This document shows positions 23,139 through 30,397 of a DNA stretch of 64,000 bases, piece by piece. A program made the translations under genes and the position numbers. The stretch's first letter is position 1, and each line of letters opens with the position of its first letter. Below the pieces are notes generated by a model. That model was not told the DNA's origin and did not search any database. It saw nothing but the letters and a program-made list of their open reading frames with translations. This DNA comes from JBIYSM02 sp044759095 (GTDB lineage: Bacteria; Bacillota; Bacilli; Brevibacillales; Brevibacillaceae), in NCBI RefSeq assembly GCF_044759095.2, contig NZ_JBIYSM020000021.1, forward strand, positions 1 through 64,000. The letters are read 5' to 3'.

Positions 23139-24455
23139 ATGTCAGCCAATCAACAGTGGAAGCCAGAAACACTTGCTTTGCACGGAGGTCAGGAGCCCGA
23201 TCCGGTAACAGGCTCACGCGCCGTACCGATTTACCAAACCACCTCCTACGTCTTCCGCGATACGGAGCACGCCGCCAATCTGTTTGGATTGAAGGAATTC
23301 GGGAACATCTACACGCGCATCATGAACCCCACGCAGGACGTGTTTGAGAAGCGTGTTGCCCTGCTGGAAGGCGGCGTCGGCGCTCTCGCCACAGCGTCCG
23401 GGCAGGCGGCTATTACCTTTGCCATCCTCAACATCGCTCAAGCAGGCGACGATATTGTAGCCTCCAGCAGCCTTTACGGCGGCACCTACAATCTGTTTGC
23501 CCACACCCTGCCGAAGCTGGGCATCACCGTTCATTTTGTCGATCAGTCCAATCCGGAGAACTTCCGCGAAAAGATTACCGACAAAACCAAAGCTCTCTTC
23601 TGCGAAACGATCGGCAATCCGCGTATTGACGTGGCTGACATCGAAGCGATCGCCGACATCGCCCATGAGCACGGCGTACCTCTGATCGTGGACAATACCT
23701 TTGCCACCCCCATTCTCTGCCGTCCGTTTGACCATGGGGCAGACATCGTCGTCCATTCCACCACCAAATTTATCGGCGGGCACGGCACGGCCATCGGCGG
23801 CATCATCGTTGACTCCGGCAAATTTGACTGGACCAACGGCAAGTTCCCCGGACTGACCACGCCGGACCCGAGCTACCACGGTGTGGTCTACACAGAGGCG
23901 GTCGGCAACCTGGCATATATCATCAAGGCGCGCGTTCAGCTGCAGCGAGACATCGGCGCCGCGGTGGCACCGTTCAACTCGTTCCTGTTCCTGCAAGGGT
24001 TGGAGACGCTGCACCTGCGCGTCGAGCGGCACAGCCAAAACGCCCTCGCCGTCGCCAAATTCCTGGCGCAGCACCCCGACGTGGAATGGGTCAGCTACCC
24101 CGGTCTGGAGGGCGACAAGCATTATGAGCTGGCGCAAAAATACCTGCCAAAAGGGGCAGGTGCGATCCTGACGTTTGAAGTGAAAGGCGGAGTGGAAGCA
24201 GGCCGGAAGCTGATCGAGTCGGCGCAGCTGTTCTCCCATCTGGCCAACGTGGGCGACTCCAAGTCGCTGATTATCCACCCGGCGAGCACGACTCACCAGC
24301 AGATGTCGGAGGCCGAGCAGCGGGCGGCCGGCGTTACGCCGGGGCTGATTCGCCTGTCGGTTGGGACCGAGGCGATTGAGGATATCATCGGCGATTTGGA
24401 GCAGGCGTTGGAGATCGCGGTGGAACAATTTGAAATAACAACTACTGGAGAGTGA
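23139..24455 (+). CDS. metY: O-acetylhomoserine sulfhydrylase / aminocarboxypropyltransferase
   Basis: This PLP-dependent Cys/Met-metabolism enzyme makes homocysteine (or methionine) from O-acetylhomoserine and sulfide (or methanethiol). The 438-residue length is typical of MetY. Motifs are TLALHGGQEPDPVTGSRAVP, YTRIMNPTQDVFEKRVALLEGG, SSLYGGTYNLF, the PLP lysine in VVHSTTKFIGGHG, and the C-terminal PGLIRLSVGTEAIEDIIGDL. Of two nearby ATGs, 23139 is placed six bases after GGGAG, while 23133 abuts it. It is monocistronic with its own S-box promoter and a strong terminator. Confidence 0.94.
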   Translation: MSANQQWKPETLALHGGQEPDPVTGSRAVPIYQTTSYVFRDTEHAANLFGLKEFGNIYTRIMNPTQDVFEKRVALLEGGVGALATASGQAAITFAILNIAQAGDDIVASSSLYGGTYNLFAHTLPKLGITVHFVDQSNPENFREKITDKTKALFCETIGNPRIDVADIEAIADIAHEHGVPLIVDNTFATPILCRPFDHGADIVVHSTTKFIGGHGTAIGGIIVDSGKFDWTNGKFPGLTTPDPSYHGVVYTEAVGNLAYIIKARVQLQRDIGAAVAPFNSFLFLQGLETLHLRVERHSQNALAVAKFLAQHPDVEWVSYPGLEGDKHYELAQKYLPKGAGAILTFEVKGGVEAGRKLIESAQLFSHLANVGDSKSLIIHPASTTHQQMSEAEQRAAGVTPGLIRLSVGTEAIEDIIGDLEQALEIAVEQFEITTTGE

Positions 24456-24474
24456 AGTTTTGAACCTAAATTAG

Positions 24475-24518
24475 ACACCTCCCTGAATCTTCTCAAACGA
24501 TTCAGGGAGGTGTTTTTG
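24475..24518 (+). terminator. Terminator of metY
   Basis: A perfect 15-bp stem ACACCTCCCTGAATC/GATTCAGGGAGGTGT is followed by TTTT and, a few bases on, T8. Confidence 0.95.
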
Positions 24519-24567
24519 CTTGTTTTTTTTGTTCAGTACACAATCGATATCTCTTGGCTTTTAAATT

Positions 24568-24598
24568 ACAAAAAGGCGGGCACAAAACCCACCTTTTG
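24568..24598 (-). terminator. Terminator of the camelysin-like gene
   Basis: On the minus strand AGGTGGG and CCCGCCT form a stem with a T5 tail, 30 bases after the stop codon. Confidence 0.85.
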
Positions 24599-24627
24599 TA
24601 AAACGATCCTATGATTAAAGAGTCAGA

Positions 24628-25218
24628 TTAGTCAGTGAGGTCTTCGCCATCTGTTTGTGTTGCTTCAAACGTCCATGTCAGTGCAACTTCGTCGCCTTGG
24701 AAGACGTTTTGATTGTCACCATTGTCTCTGAACTCAATGTTGAACACAATGTCGTCAATATCCTCTACTGGCAGATGGCCTTCTCCGTCCCAATCGATGA
24801 GGTCTGGACGGTTATCTTCGGTTAATTCTGCCAGTTCAGCTAGCGATTTGTTAAATACGATGACTTCACCGTGGTCAGTGTTTACTTTGCAGTTTACGAA
24901 GATGTGTTCGCCAATGTCCTCAGAACCGTTCGGCAAACCATTATCAGTTACGTTATAAGACGTAGACAACAATACTTTTGCAATATCCAATTCACCGGTG
25001 TTCGCGATTGTGTACGATCCGTTTACCCAGTCACCCGGCTTCATGTTTGAAAGATTGAATACGGTAGATGGATTAACAGACAAATCCAAGGTTCCCATTG
25101 CCATGGTGTTTTCGATTTGAGCCGTATCGTTAAAGTATGCGAAAGTTCCTCCGCCGATGAGTGCTGCACCCAAACCAACCGATGCCAGAGTCATAGCAAA
25201 TTGTTTTTTCAGATTCAT
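24628..25218 (-). CDS. Camelysin/TasA-family fibre protein (CalY-like)
   Basis: The 196-residue secreted protein is nearly the length of Bacillus camelysin. It has a SipW-type signal (MNLKKQFAMTLASVGLGAAL, then GGGTFAYFNDTAQIENT with the TFAYF cleavage context) and a TasA-like jelly-roll domain: TLDLSVNPSTVFNLSNMKPG, SYTIANTGELDIAKVLL, FNIEFRDNG, VALTWTFEATQ. Homologues polymerise into extracellular amyloid-like fibres in biofilms or act as surface proteases. Start is ATG 25218 after GGGAGGA; the upstream in-frame ATG lacks a site. The acidic tail and the nearby sipW gene support processing by SipW. Confidence 0.85.
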   Translation of the reverse strand: MNLKKQFAMTLASVGLGAALIGGGTFAYFNDTAQIENTMAMGTLDLSVNPSTVFNLSNMKPGDWVNGSYTIANTGELDIAKVLLSTSYNVTDNGLPNGSEDIGEHIFVNCKVNTDHGEVIVFNKSLAELAELTEDNRPDLIDWDGEGHLPVEDIDDIVFNIEFRDNGDNQNVFQGDEVALTWTFEATQTDGEDLTD

Positions 25219-25259
25219 TGATAATTCCTCCCATTGTTTTTTCGGTATCAAGTACCGTT

Positions 25260-25390
25260 CACAGTTTTAATCTTACGGTTTTTTCCTGGTTTCAACTTCC
25301 TGCGTCAGGTTGAAAAAAGAGCATGGGATGGTTGAAACGACGCTACAACTCATCCTCTTATGTCCTCATACTGAAGGAGGAGTCCACTTC
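25260..25390 (-). promoter_or_regulatory. Upstream region of the camelysin-like gene with elements shared with sipW
   Basis: Two elements recur in front of the sipW gene at about 26.6 kb. One is CAGTATGAGG (25364-25373), a half-site of the region's palindrome. The other is CCTGACGCAGGAAGTTG followed 17-18 bases later by CGTAAGAT, a promoter-like pair (sipW has CCTGATGAAGGAAGTTA and CGTAAAAT). The whole gap between 25218 and 25566 holds no other gene. Confidence 0.45.
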
Positions 25391-25489
25391 ATCCCGCAGG
25401 TACGGTTCATGCAACCTCACATACTATCCCCATCCTCTTGCACCAGGCAATTCTAAGGACTCTACACCTGAAGGCAACTTTTATCACTA

Positions 25490-25543
25490 AACGAAAAAAC
25501 GGGGCGATCCCTTAGTCTAAGCTAGACTTGTGGGACAGCCCCG
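25490..25543 (-). terminator. Terminator of the small secreted-protein gene
   Basis: GGGGCTGTCCC and GGGATCGCCCC close a long stem around AGTCTAGCTTAGACT, with T6 behind it on the minus strand. Confidence 0.85.
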
Positions 25544-25565
25544 GCATATACAACCATAAAGAGTG

Positions 25566-25856
25566 TTACGTTTTCCTCTTATTCTGCTTCAGCACATCAT
25601 CATCTATACCCTCAGGTATATTTAGTTTAAACCAATTTAGCATTTGTTCCCGAAATTGTTCTAGGGTAATTTCCTTTTTTGCAAGTTTTTGTTGCAATTG
25701 TTTAATAAACGTTTGAAGATCTTGCTTTAGAACTTCATTTTCCTTTTTATACGCTTTGGTTGGCGGTTCAGGATTACTAACAGCATGGACTGACATGGGG
25801 ACTGACATGCTGAACACGAGAGCAGACGTAAGCATAGTCCTTTTCCATTTCATCAC
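25566..25856 (-). CDS. Small secreted protein of unknown function
   Basis: I do not recognise this 96-residue protein. It has a clean signal peptide (MKWKRTMLTSALVFSMSVPM, cleavage after SVHA) and a mature part dominated by a Lys/Glu/Gln-rich amphipathic helix (VLKQDLQTFIKQLQQKLAKK) that could form a coiled coil, then an ILNW-like segment and a basic end. It is located between the sipW and camelysin-like genes with its own terminator. A role as fibre accessory is inference from context. The start is GTG 25856 (ATG three bases on is the alternative) after GGGGGTGA. Confidence 0.65.
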   Translation of the reverse strand: MMKWKRTMLTSALVFSMSVPMSVHAVSNPEPPTKAYKKENEVLKQDLQTFIKQLQQKLAKKEITLEQFREQMLNWFKLNIPEGIDDDVLKQNKRKT

Positions 25857-25965
25857 AAGGTTTCACCCCCTTCCTATTTGGTAGTATTCTCCATACAATT
25901 TTATCTGTGATTTGCACATTACGCATATACATCTTCAGGTTGAGTTTTTGCCTTAGGAGTGTTAA

Positions 25966-25997
25966 TGGAAAAGGCTGCCCTTGCATGGCAGCCGGAT
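25966..25997 (-). terminator. Terminator of the sipW-type gene
   Basis: The minus strand reads GGCTGCC, a short loop, GGCAGCC and TTTTCC, ten bases after the stop. Confidence 0.8.
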
Positions 25998-26005
25998 TAT
26001 GATCT

Positions 26006-26557
26006 TTATTTCTGTGACTGGGTGTTGAGATCGCCGGAATCCGTTTTTTCGGCCTCTTTCATCAGCCTGTACAGCTTCCAGATCTGACTGATGATTAAAT
26101 AGACACCTGGCACCGTCAAAAAGAGCAACATGCCTGTCTTGGATTGTACAAAGCTGATCAGATAACCCACAAGGGGGACCCAATACTGTACTTTTCCTAT
26201 CACCCGATCTGGCGTTATCGGATTCGCGTCATTCCCATCATTTGCGTCCCCTTTGGTGTTGAGTTTCCCTTTTTGAATATCAACCACACGGTGCGTGACT
26301 GTAACATTATCCTTGTCTTTGAATGTGACGATATCCCCTTTTTGTATCTCCTCAATCGGAACCGCTTTCACCGCTACGATACTTCCTGTATTGAAAGTAG
26401 GGGCCATCGAGCCGCTTAACACCACCATGAGCTCGTTTCCAAACAAGGTTGTCTTGCCGCCGTTGATTTTCCCCATGAACAGGAACCCGCAGAGTGCAAT
26501 CACAAGAACGAGAAAAAGCGTTGTTGCAACTGAAACCACTTTTTTAAGAATAGCCAC
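26006..26557 (-). CDS. sipW: Signal peptidase I, ER/SipW type
   Basis: SipW-type peptidases remove the signal peptides of TasA/CalY-type fibre proteins. The 183-residue protein from GTG 26557 (GAGAGG ribosome binding site) has an N-terminal transmembrane helix and catalytic Ser50 in VLSGSMAPTF. The ER-type histidine His89 in VTVTHRVV replaces the lysine of bacterial SPases. The NTKGDANDGNDANPI loop matches SipW's GDAN motif, and a second hydrophobic segment near residues 130-160 anchors the C-terminus. An ATG eight codons upstream has no site. It forms a separate unit from the second peptidase at 29.4 kb. Confidence 0.9.
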   Translation of the reverse strand: MAILKKVVSVATTLFLVLVIALCGFLFMGKINGGKTTLFGNELMVVLSGSMAPTFNTGSIVAVKAVPIEEIQKGDIVTFKDKDNVTVTHRVVDIQKGKLNTKGDANDGNDANPITPDRVIGKVQYWVPLVGYLISFVQSKTGMLLFLTVPGVYLIISQIWKLYRLMKEAEKTDSGDLNTQSQK

Positions 26558-26648
26558 GTAAACATTCCTCTCTTTCCTCATTCTGTTCAGTAACTTTATT
26601 TTACGAGGTTTACATGACGCTAACTTCCTTCATCAGGTGGGAATGACC

Positions 26649-26664
26649 TCATACTGAAGTATGA
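26649..26664 (-). promoter_or_regulatory. Palindrome upstream of sipW (candidate operator)
   Basis: TCATACT-GA-AGTATGA is a perfect 7-2-7 inverted repeat. The same arms occur at 30031-30048 before the other peptidase operon and as a half-site at 25365. Confidence 0.55.
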
Positions 26665-26686
26665 CTCTGTTCTCCTACTCGCAAAG

Positions 26687-26718
26687 AGAAAACCCAGCAA
26701 CTCAGTCGCTGGGTTGGA
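26687..26718 (-). terminator. Terminator overlapping the end of the Pro/Thr-tailed protein gene
   Basis: AACCCAGC and GCTGGGTT form a stem that includes the stop codon; TTCTCTTT follows on the minus strand. Confidence 0.75.
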
Positions 26719-27490
26719 TTGCTTGTGAATCCATTGGGCTGCCCTCCTCGCCTAATGGCGGTGTTGGCGGCTCTGTCGGTGTATCAGTTGCGGGAGGCGG
26801 CGGGGTCGTGGAATCGTCCGCAGGTGGGGGTGACGGCGGCGTATCTGGCGTTGTCGGCGGCGTACCCGGAGTGGTTGGCGTAGTCGGAACATCCGGAGTA
26901 GGCCCCGTCGGATCGGGCACCACGACCTCCTCCACATCCGTCTTCTCCCGGTACGTGGTCTGGACCGTAATCGGCACCATCTGATGATAAAAGCCGCCCA
27001 AGGCCGTTACATGCAGCTGCCCCGTTACCGTCTTGTTTTTCCGTCCGATAGCTTTGTCGTCATGGTACACTTTAAAGGTGATGCCCTCGCCGTCCTCCGA
27101 CTCCACCTTTTCGATCTTCACGTCATCTTCTGCGGCACCGGTAACCGTAAAGTTCTCCACTTCCAAATCGAGATGGGGACGCTGCGGAAACAGGGTGATC
27201 CAATCCGCCCCCCGCTGAATTGTAACCTTGACGTCGGTCTCTATGTCCTCTCCCGGTTTGGAGGGTCCTGCGCCTTCTTTTTTCTTCTTCGTAATCTTGA
27301 CCTTCTTAAAGACTTCCGTCTTCAACACCAACTGCTTCGCTTCCGTCACAAACACATCCTGATTCGTTCCGGTAGATACAGCAGAAGCATGCTTCTTTTC
27401 ACTGGTCAAAAACGCCGTGGTTCCTTCCAGCTGAAACAGATAGAACAGGGAGGATATCGTAGCGAGATATAATACGGACTTTCTCAACAC
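26702..27490 (-). CDS. Secreted protein with Pro/Thr-rich C-terminal tail
   Basis: I do not recognise the family. The 262-residue protein has an N-terminal hydrophobic segment (about 1-20), a basic stretch (KKVKITKKKKEG), a beta-rich domain of about 110 residues (VKVTIQRGADWITLFPQRPH, LEVENFTVTGAAEDDVKIEK, TFKVYHDDKAIG) and a repetitive tail of roughly 70 residues made of Pro, Thr, Gly, Asp and Ser. Such tails usually span the wall or act as stalks. It is the last gene of the peptidase/TasA operon (stop 26702), 12 bases after the preceding gene. The start is GTG 27490 or the next codon TTG after GGGGAGGG. Confidence 0.7.
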   Translation of the reverse strand: MLRKSVLYLATISSLFYLFQLEGTTAFLTSEKKHASAVSTGTNQDVFVTEAKQLVLKTEVFKKVKITKKKKEGAGPSKPGEDIETDVKVTIQRGADWITLFPQRPHLDLEVENFTVTGAAEDDVKIEKVESEDGEGITFKVYHDDKAIGRKNKTVTGQLHVTALGGFYHQMVPITVQTTYREKTDVEEVVVPDPTGPTPDVPTTPTTPGTPPTTPDTPPSPPPADDSTTPPPPATDTPTEPPTPPLGEEGSPMDSQAIQPSD

Positions 27491-27501
27491 ATTCCCTCCC
27501 C

Positions 27502-28155
27502 TTACTCGGCATAAATGGAGTTGGGCGTCGCCTGTTTGGCCAGGAAGCTTAGCTGCAGCTCTGCAGCAAGCGCCTGGTAGGACGCATTTACCCCGTCTTC
27601 CGGCAGATAAACGGTGATCTGAAACTCTCGGTCCGGCTCCTGCGGGGTCAATCTGTCTTCCGTCGGGTTCCCCTGCTTCACGGTGGTACCTCGATTCAAA
27701 TCGCGTATGAGTCCGTCGTAGAGAACGTCCTTGCCCAGCTCAATCTTGACGCGCAGCACTTCCTCCAACTTCTGCGCGTGTCCCTGTTTTCGCACGTCTT
27801 TCAGCTCGGCAACAATCTTGTAGTCAAAATCCAGGTCGCTGTTTCCTTTTTTTAGCGTGGCGCTAAGCTGCCGGGCGTCCCCCGGGATCATTCTGGAGAG
27901 GTCGACCGTCTGGCTGCCGCCCTCCACCACTTTCCACTGGTCACCGTACTGGCTCTCCGATATGTCCAGCAGCCCGACCACAAACTGATGGACGGTATCC
28001 CTGGCCTCGTTCCACATCCAGCTGTACGTGCCGGACGGCTGTACCCAGAGTGAAAACGTCACGCCGACCAAAAAGACGCCGCTCATGAATTTGTCTCTCA
28101 TGCCGAACGATTTACGGGCGGCACGGGCACGCATCGTTCTCGAATTACTTGCCAT
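27502..28155 (-). CDS. TasA-like fibre protein, second paralogue
   Basis: About 217 residues. A basic N-terminus and a hydrophobic segment (FMSGVFLVGVTFSLWVQPSG) run into TYSWMWNEA, in the position of the TYAYF cleavage box of SipW substrates. The mature part aligns by eye with the N-domain of its neighbour: DLSRMIPGDARQLSATLKKG, VLRVKIELGKDVLYDGLIRDLN and FQITVYLPEDGVNASYQALAAE correspond to its VVEIERDGDLLYRGRVSQLS and YTVYLPESTGNEVQQKTAEV. It probably is a second fibre subunit. The start is uncertain: ATG 28155 overlaps the upstream gene by 11 bases; ATG 28134 and 28101 are alternatives. Confidence 0.65.
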   Translation of the reverse strand: MASNSRTMRARAARKSFGMRDKFMSGVFLVGVTFSLWVQPSGTYSWMWNEARDTVHQFVVGLLDISESQYGDQWKVVEGGSQTVDLSRMIPGDARQLSATLKKGNSDLDFDYKIVAELKDVRKQGHAQKLEEVLRVKIELGKDVLYDGLIRDLNRGTTVKQGNPTEDRLTPQEPDREFQITVYLPEDGVNASYQALAAELQLSFLAKQATPNSIYAE

Positions 28156-29377
28156 ACTCGTTGTTTTCGAGGTAGAAATCGGCCTGGCGCAGATGGAGAG
28201 CCAGCGGTTTCTTGCCTTCCTTCGCGATCTCCGTAAATCCGTCAATGCCATCACCTACCCGGACACCGTTGCTTTCCACCGCGTACTTGCTTACGCCTTT
28301 GAAGTCGTTGTTGACGATCTGTACCTGCGTCGCCTTGTCATTGGCTACGACAAGCGCGTGCTCGACACCTTCAAATGTATTGCCGTCCACCAGAACAGCG
28401 GTTATCGCTTGATTCAGCACAATCGCATGATCCGCTCCGACGAATCTGCTGTTTTTCACCGTCAAGTTCTCCAGCGTACCTTCCTTTGCCTCCGCCGTTT
28501 GAATGGAAGCCCCGTCAAACACACAGTTGCTGAAGCTCACGTTGGACTCTGCGATTACGCCGCTTCCGTCGAACGTGATGTTTTCAAACGAGGCATTCTT
28601 GACGCGCAGATCGTCCGCCTTTATCACGACCTTGGCGTCTTTGCCGTTCGCTGCCTTCCAGGTGATGTTACTGTTCATCTCAACGCTGCCCAGATCATAG
28701 GCGCCATCTGCCAGCACAAAAGTCAATCCCTCCGCATTGTCACCCATTGCTGACAGCGTTTCCTGCAGCGTCCTGCCATTCAAATTTTCCGGCGTGAAGG
28801 TCATGACCGGGCCTTTCTGGGCGAAGTACTCACCGTTATCCTGCTGGGTGGCCAGGAAGCCGAAATCCACCTCGGCTGTTTTTTGCTGCACCTCGTTGCC
28901 TGTGCTCTCCGGCAGGTAGACCGTATAGTGAAGCGGATCGCTATGGCCCTCAGCCAGTTCCGGGATGACCACGTTGGCCTGCGACAGCTGGCTGACCCGT
29001 CCGCGATAAAGCAAGTCCCCGTCACGCTCAATCTCCACTACCAGCTGGTTGTAGACGACGTCATCGCCGCTTTTCTTCTCTGCCAGCAGCGCGTACTTCA
29101 CAGGGACGTCGCTGTTGTTTTCCACAGCCAGATCCTTCTCAAAGCGAACCCCCGGCAGAAACGGCTGATCTGCTTCTGCTTTAAACGTAGCCGATGTCGT
29201 ACCCAACGCGATTTCCAGCTTGCCTGCCGCAAAGGCGGTCGACTCGTTTACCTGGCTGGTAAAGTACGCATACGTACCGAAGCTGGAACTGGCTGCGATC
29301 GACGAGATGACAGCCGTACCGATCATGATCCGCTTCCACGGCCAATTTTTCACCTGTTCATAATCAAACTTGATCAT
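28145..29377 (-). CDS. TasA-like domain fused to a right-handed beta-helix
   Basis: The 410-residue exported protein has a SipW-type signal with cleavage box GTYAYFTSQVNEST and then a TasA-like domain (about 40-195) with GKLEIALGTTSATFKAEADQ and the LLYRGRVSQL and YTVYLPES strands. From about residue 205 to the end it has a solenoid of short repeated strands (NASFENITFDGSGV, NVSFSNCVFDGASI, LENLTVKNSRFVGADHAIVL, LVDGNTFEGVEHALVV, VQIVNNDFKGVSKYAVESNG), the pattern of pectate-lyase/NosD-type parallel beta-helices. This could make a fibre subunit carrying a glycan-binding or structural arm. Translation is coupled to the upstream peptidase (TGATG overlap). Confidence 0.75.
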   Translation of the reverse strand: MIKFDYEQVKNWPWKRIMIGTAVISSIAASSSFGTYAYFTSQVNESTAFAAGKLEIALGTTSATFKAEADQPFLPGVRFEKDLAVENNSDVPVKYALLAEKKSGDDVVYNQLVVEIERDGDLLYRGRVSQLSQANVVIPELAEGHSDPLHYTVYLPESTGNEVQQKTAEVDFGFLATQQDNGEYFAQKGPVMTFTPENLNGRTLQETLSAMGDNAEGLTFVLADGAYDLGSVEMNSNITWKAANGKDAKVVIKADDLRVKNASFENITFDGSGVIAESNVSFSNCVFDGASIQTAEAKEGTLENLTVKNSRFVGADHAIVLNQAITAVLVDGNTFEGVEHALVVANDKATQVQIVNNDFKGVSKYAVESNGVRVGDGIDGFTEIAKEGKKPLALHLRQADFYLENNEYGK

Positions 29378-29925
29378 CACTTATCCCCCTCAACGGTAGC
29401 GGTTTGGCACGAAGTTTCCTGTATGGGCCGCCGCCCTTTGCGATAGCTCGTATAGGCGAGCGCGGCCAGAAGTCCCAACAACACCATCGGGTGCTGTAAA
29501 AAACGCTGTACATTTGCAGCGTACGGCAGGGTAAACACCACTTTCCCCACAATGTGGGCCGGGTCTGTCCATCCACCGTCCGCCTCGTGATTGGCATCGC
29601 CGCGAGTCTGGATAAATCCGTTCTCCAGACGCTGGACGACGCGGTGGGTGATCAGGGATCGGGCCGTCTGGTCTTTCCAGTAGGTGACGATATCGCCAAC
29701 CTGCGGCTGTGCTCCCCGGTAGCTCACGACGATCACCATGTCTCCGGCATCGATCGCAGGCGACATGCTGCCTGTCATGACGGACAGGATGCGCCAATGG
29801 AAAAGGCCGGGCATATGGTCGCTGTTCCATTTGCTGGTCGCGAACAGGAAGACGTTGCCCAGGACAAACAGCCCCAGCAAACACTGCCCCACTCGTTTTG
29901 TCCACACACGATTCACGCCTACCAC
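29377..29925 (-). CDS. Second SipW/ER-type signal peptidase I
   Basis: This 182-residue membrane peptidase has an N-terminal helix (about 12-30), catalytic Ser53 in SVMTGSMSPAID, ER-type His94 in SLITHRVVQ, and the QTRGDANHEADGGW loop. It differs strongly from the SipW at 26 kb, and its gene heads the operon encoding the two TasA-like proteins, so it is probably their dedicated processing enzyme. Starts GTG 29925 and GTG 29916 both have purine-rich sites (GGGGGAGAG, GAGGTG). A hairpin (AACGGGAG/CTCCCGTT, 29971-29997) lies in the leader. Confidence 0.87.
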   Translation of the reverse strand: MVGVNRVWTKRVGQCLLGLFVLGNVFLFATSKWNSDHMPGLFHWRILSVMTGSMSPAIDAGDMVIVVSYRGAQPQVGDIVTYWKDQTARSLITHRVVQRLENGFIQTRGDANHEADGGWTDPAHIVGKVVFTLPYAANVQRFLQHPMVLLGLLAALAYTSYRKGRRPIQETSCQTATVEGDK

Positions 29926-30030
29926 CTCTCTCCCCCATTGTACGAAGATCGTACCCGGCTATCTTCCATCAACGGGAGGACTGTTCTCTCCCGTTCGGGG
30001 GATATATTTTGCCCGGGGGGATGAGGGGGG

Positions 30031-30048
30031 CTCATACTTGAGTATGAG
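30031..30048 (-). promoter_or_regulatory. Palindrome upstream of the peptidase-TasA operon (candidate operator)
   Basis: CTCATACT-TG-AGTATGAG is a perfect 8-2-8 inverted repeat about 105 bases before the first start codon. It shares its arms with sites before sipW and the camelysin-like gene. Confidence 0.6.
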
Positions 30049-30055
30049 ATACGGA

Positions 30056-30101
30056 AAGGAGGCGGCTTCTTCCAGCCAAGCGACGGAAGAACCGCCTCCT
30101 G
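30056..30101 (-). terminator. Strong hairpin after the zinc-ribbon gene
   Basis: AGGAGGCGG with CCGCCTCCT, extended by TTCTTCC/GGAAGAA inside, makes a stem of about 16 bp with a short T/C tail. It separates the two-component operon from the fibre operon. Confidence 0.75.
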
Positions 30102-30117
30102 TAGAATGATCACTCTC

Positions 30118-30297
30118 TCAACTGTTTCTGCTTCGGATCAGCTTGAACACGCGCAGCGGCCAACGTCGGCAGCGCATCTCCGACGGCTCTGCCAGCACAT
30201 GGGTAAGGTCTTTTTGACAGTACGGGCATATCCAGCGGTTGGAGGCGTCGCTGCTGAAGGACCGCTTGTCACAGCGCGTACATGTTTTTCGTAGCAA
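30118..30297 (-). CDS. Small zinc-ribbon protein
   Basis: About 59 residues with two CxxC pairs (CTRC and CPYC, 18 residues apart) form a rubredoxin-like zinc knuckle, then a basic tail (RCRRWPLRVFKLIRSRNS). No function can be assigned. The frame is open to 30381. ATG 30312 lacks a convincing site, while TTG 30297 has six G residues seven bases before it, which I prefer. It is the last gene after the sensor kinase, regulator and HD-GYP genes. Confidence 0.5.
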   Translation of the reverse strand: MLRKTCTRCDKRSFSSDASNRWICPYCQKDLTHVLAEPSEMRCRRWPLRVFKLIRSRNS

Positions 30298-30397
30298 AAA
30301 ATCGCCCCCCATCCTGGTTTTCTCTACCATAGCAGATGGGGGACGGTCTTTCGTATCGGTGCAGGAGCTATTCTTTCTCAACCGTCAGTCTGATGTT

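Noticed and set aside
23214..24428. A 404-codon minus-strand frame inside metY
   Set aside because: Shadow of a complete, well-recognised PLP enzyme gene with its own riboswitch and terminator.
30031..30048. Treating the palindrome as part of a terminator
   Set aside because: It has no T tract on either side and recurs upstream of other genes; the actual terminator hairpin is next to it at 30056-30101.
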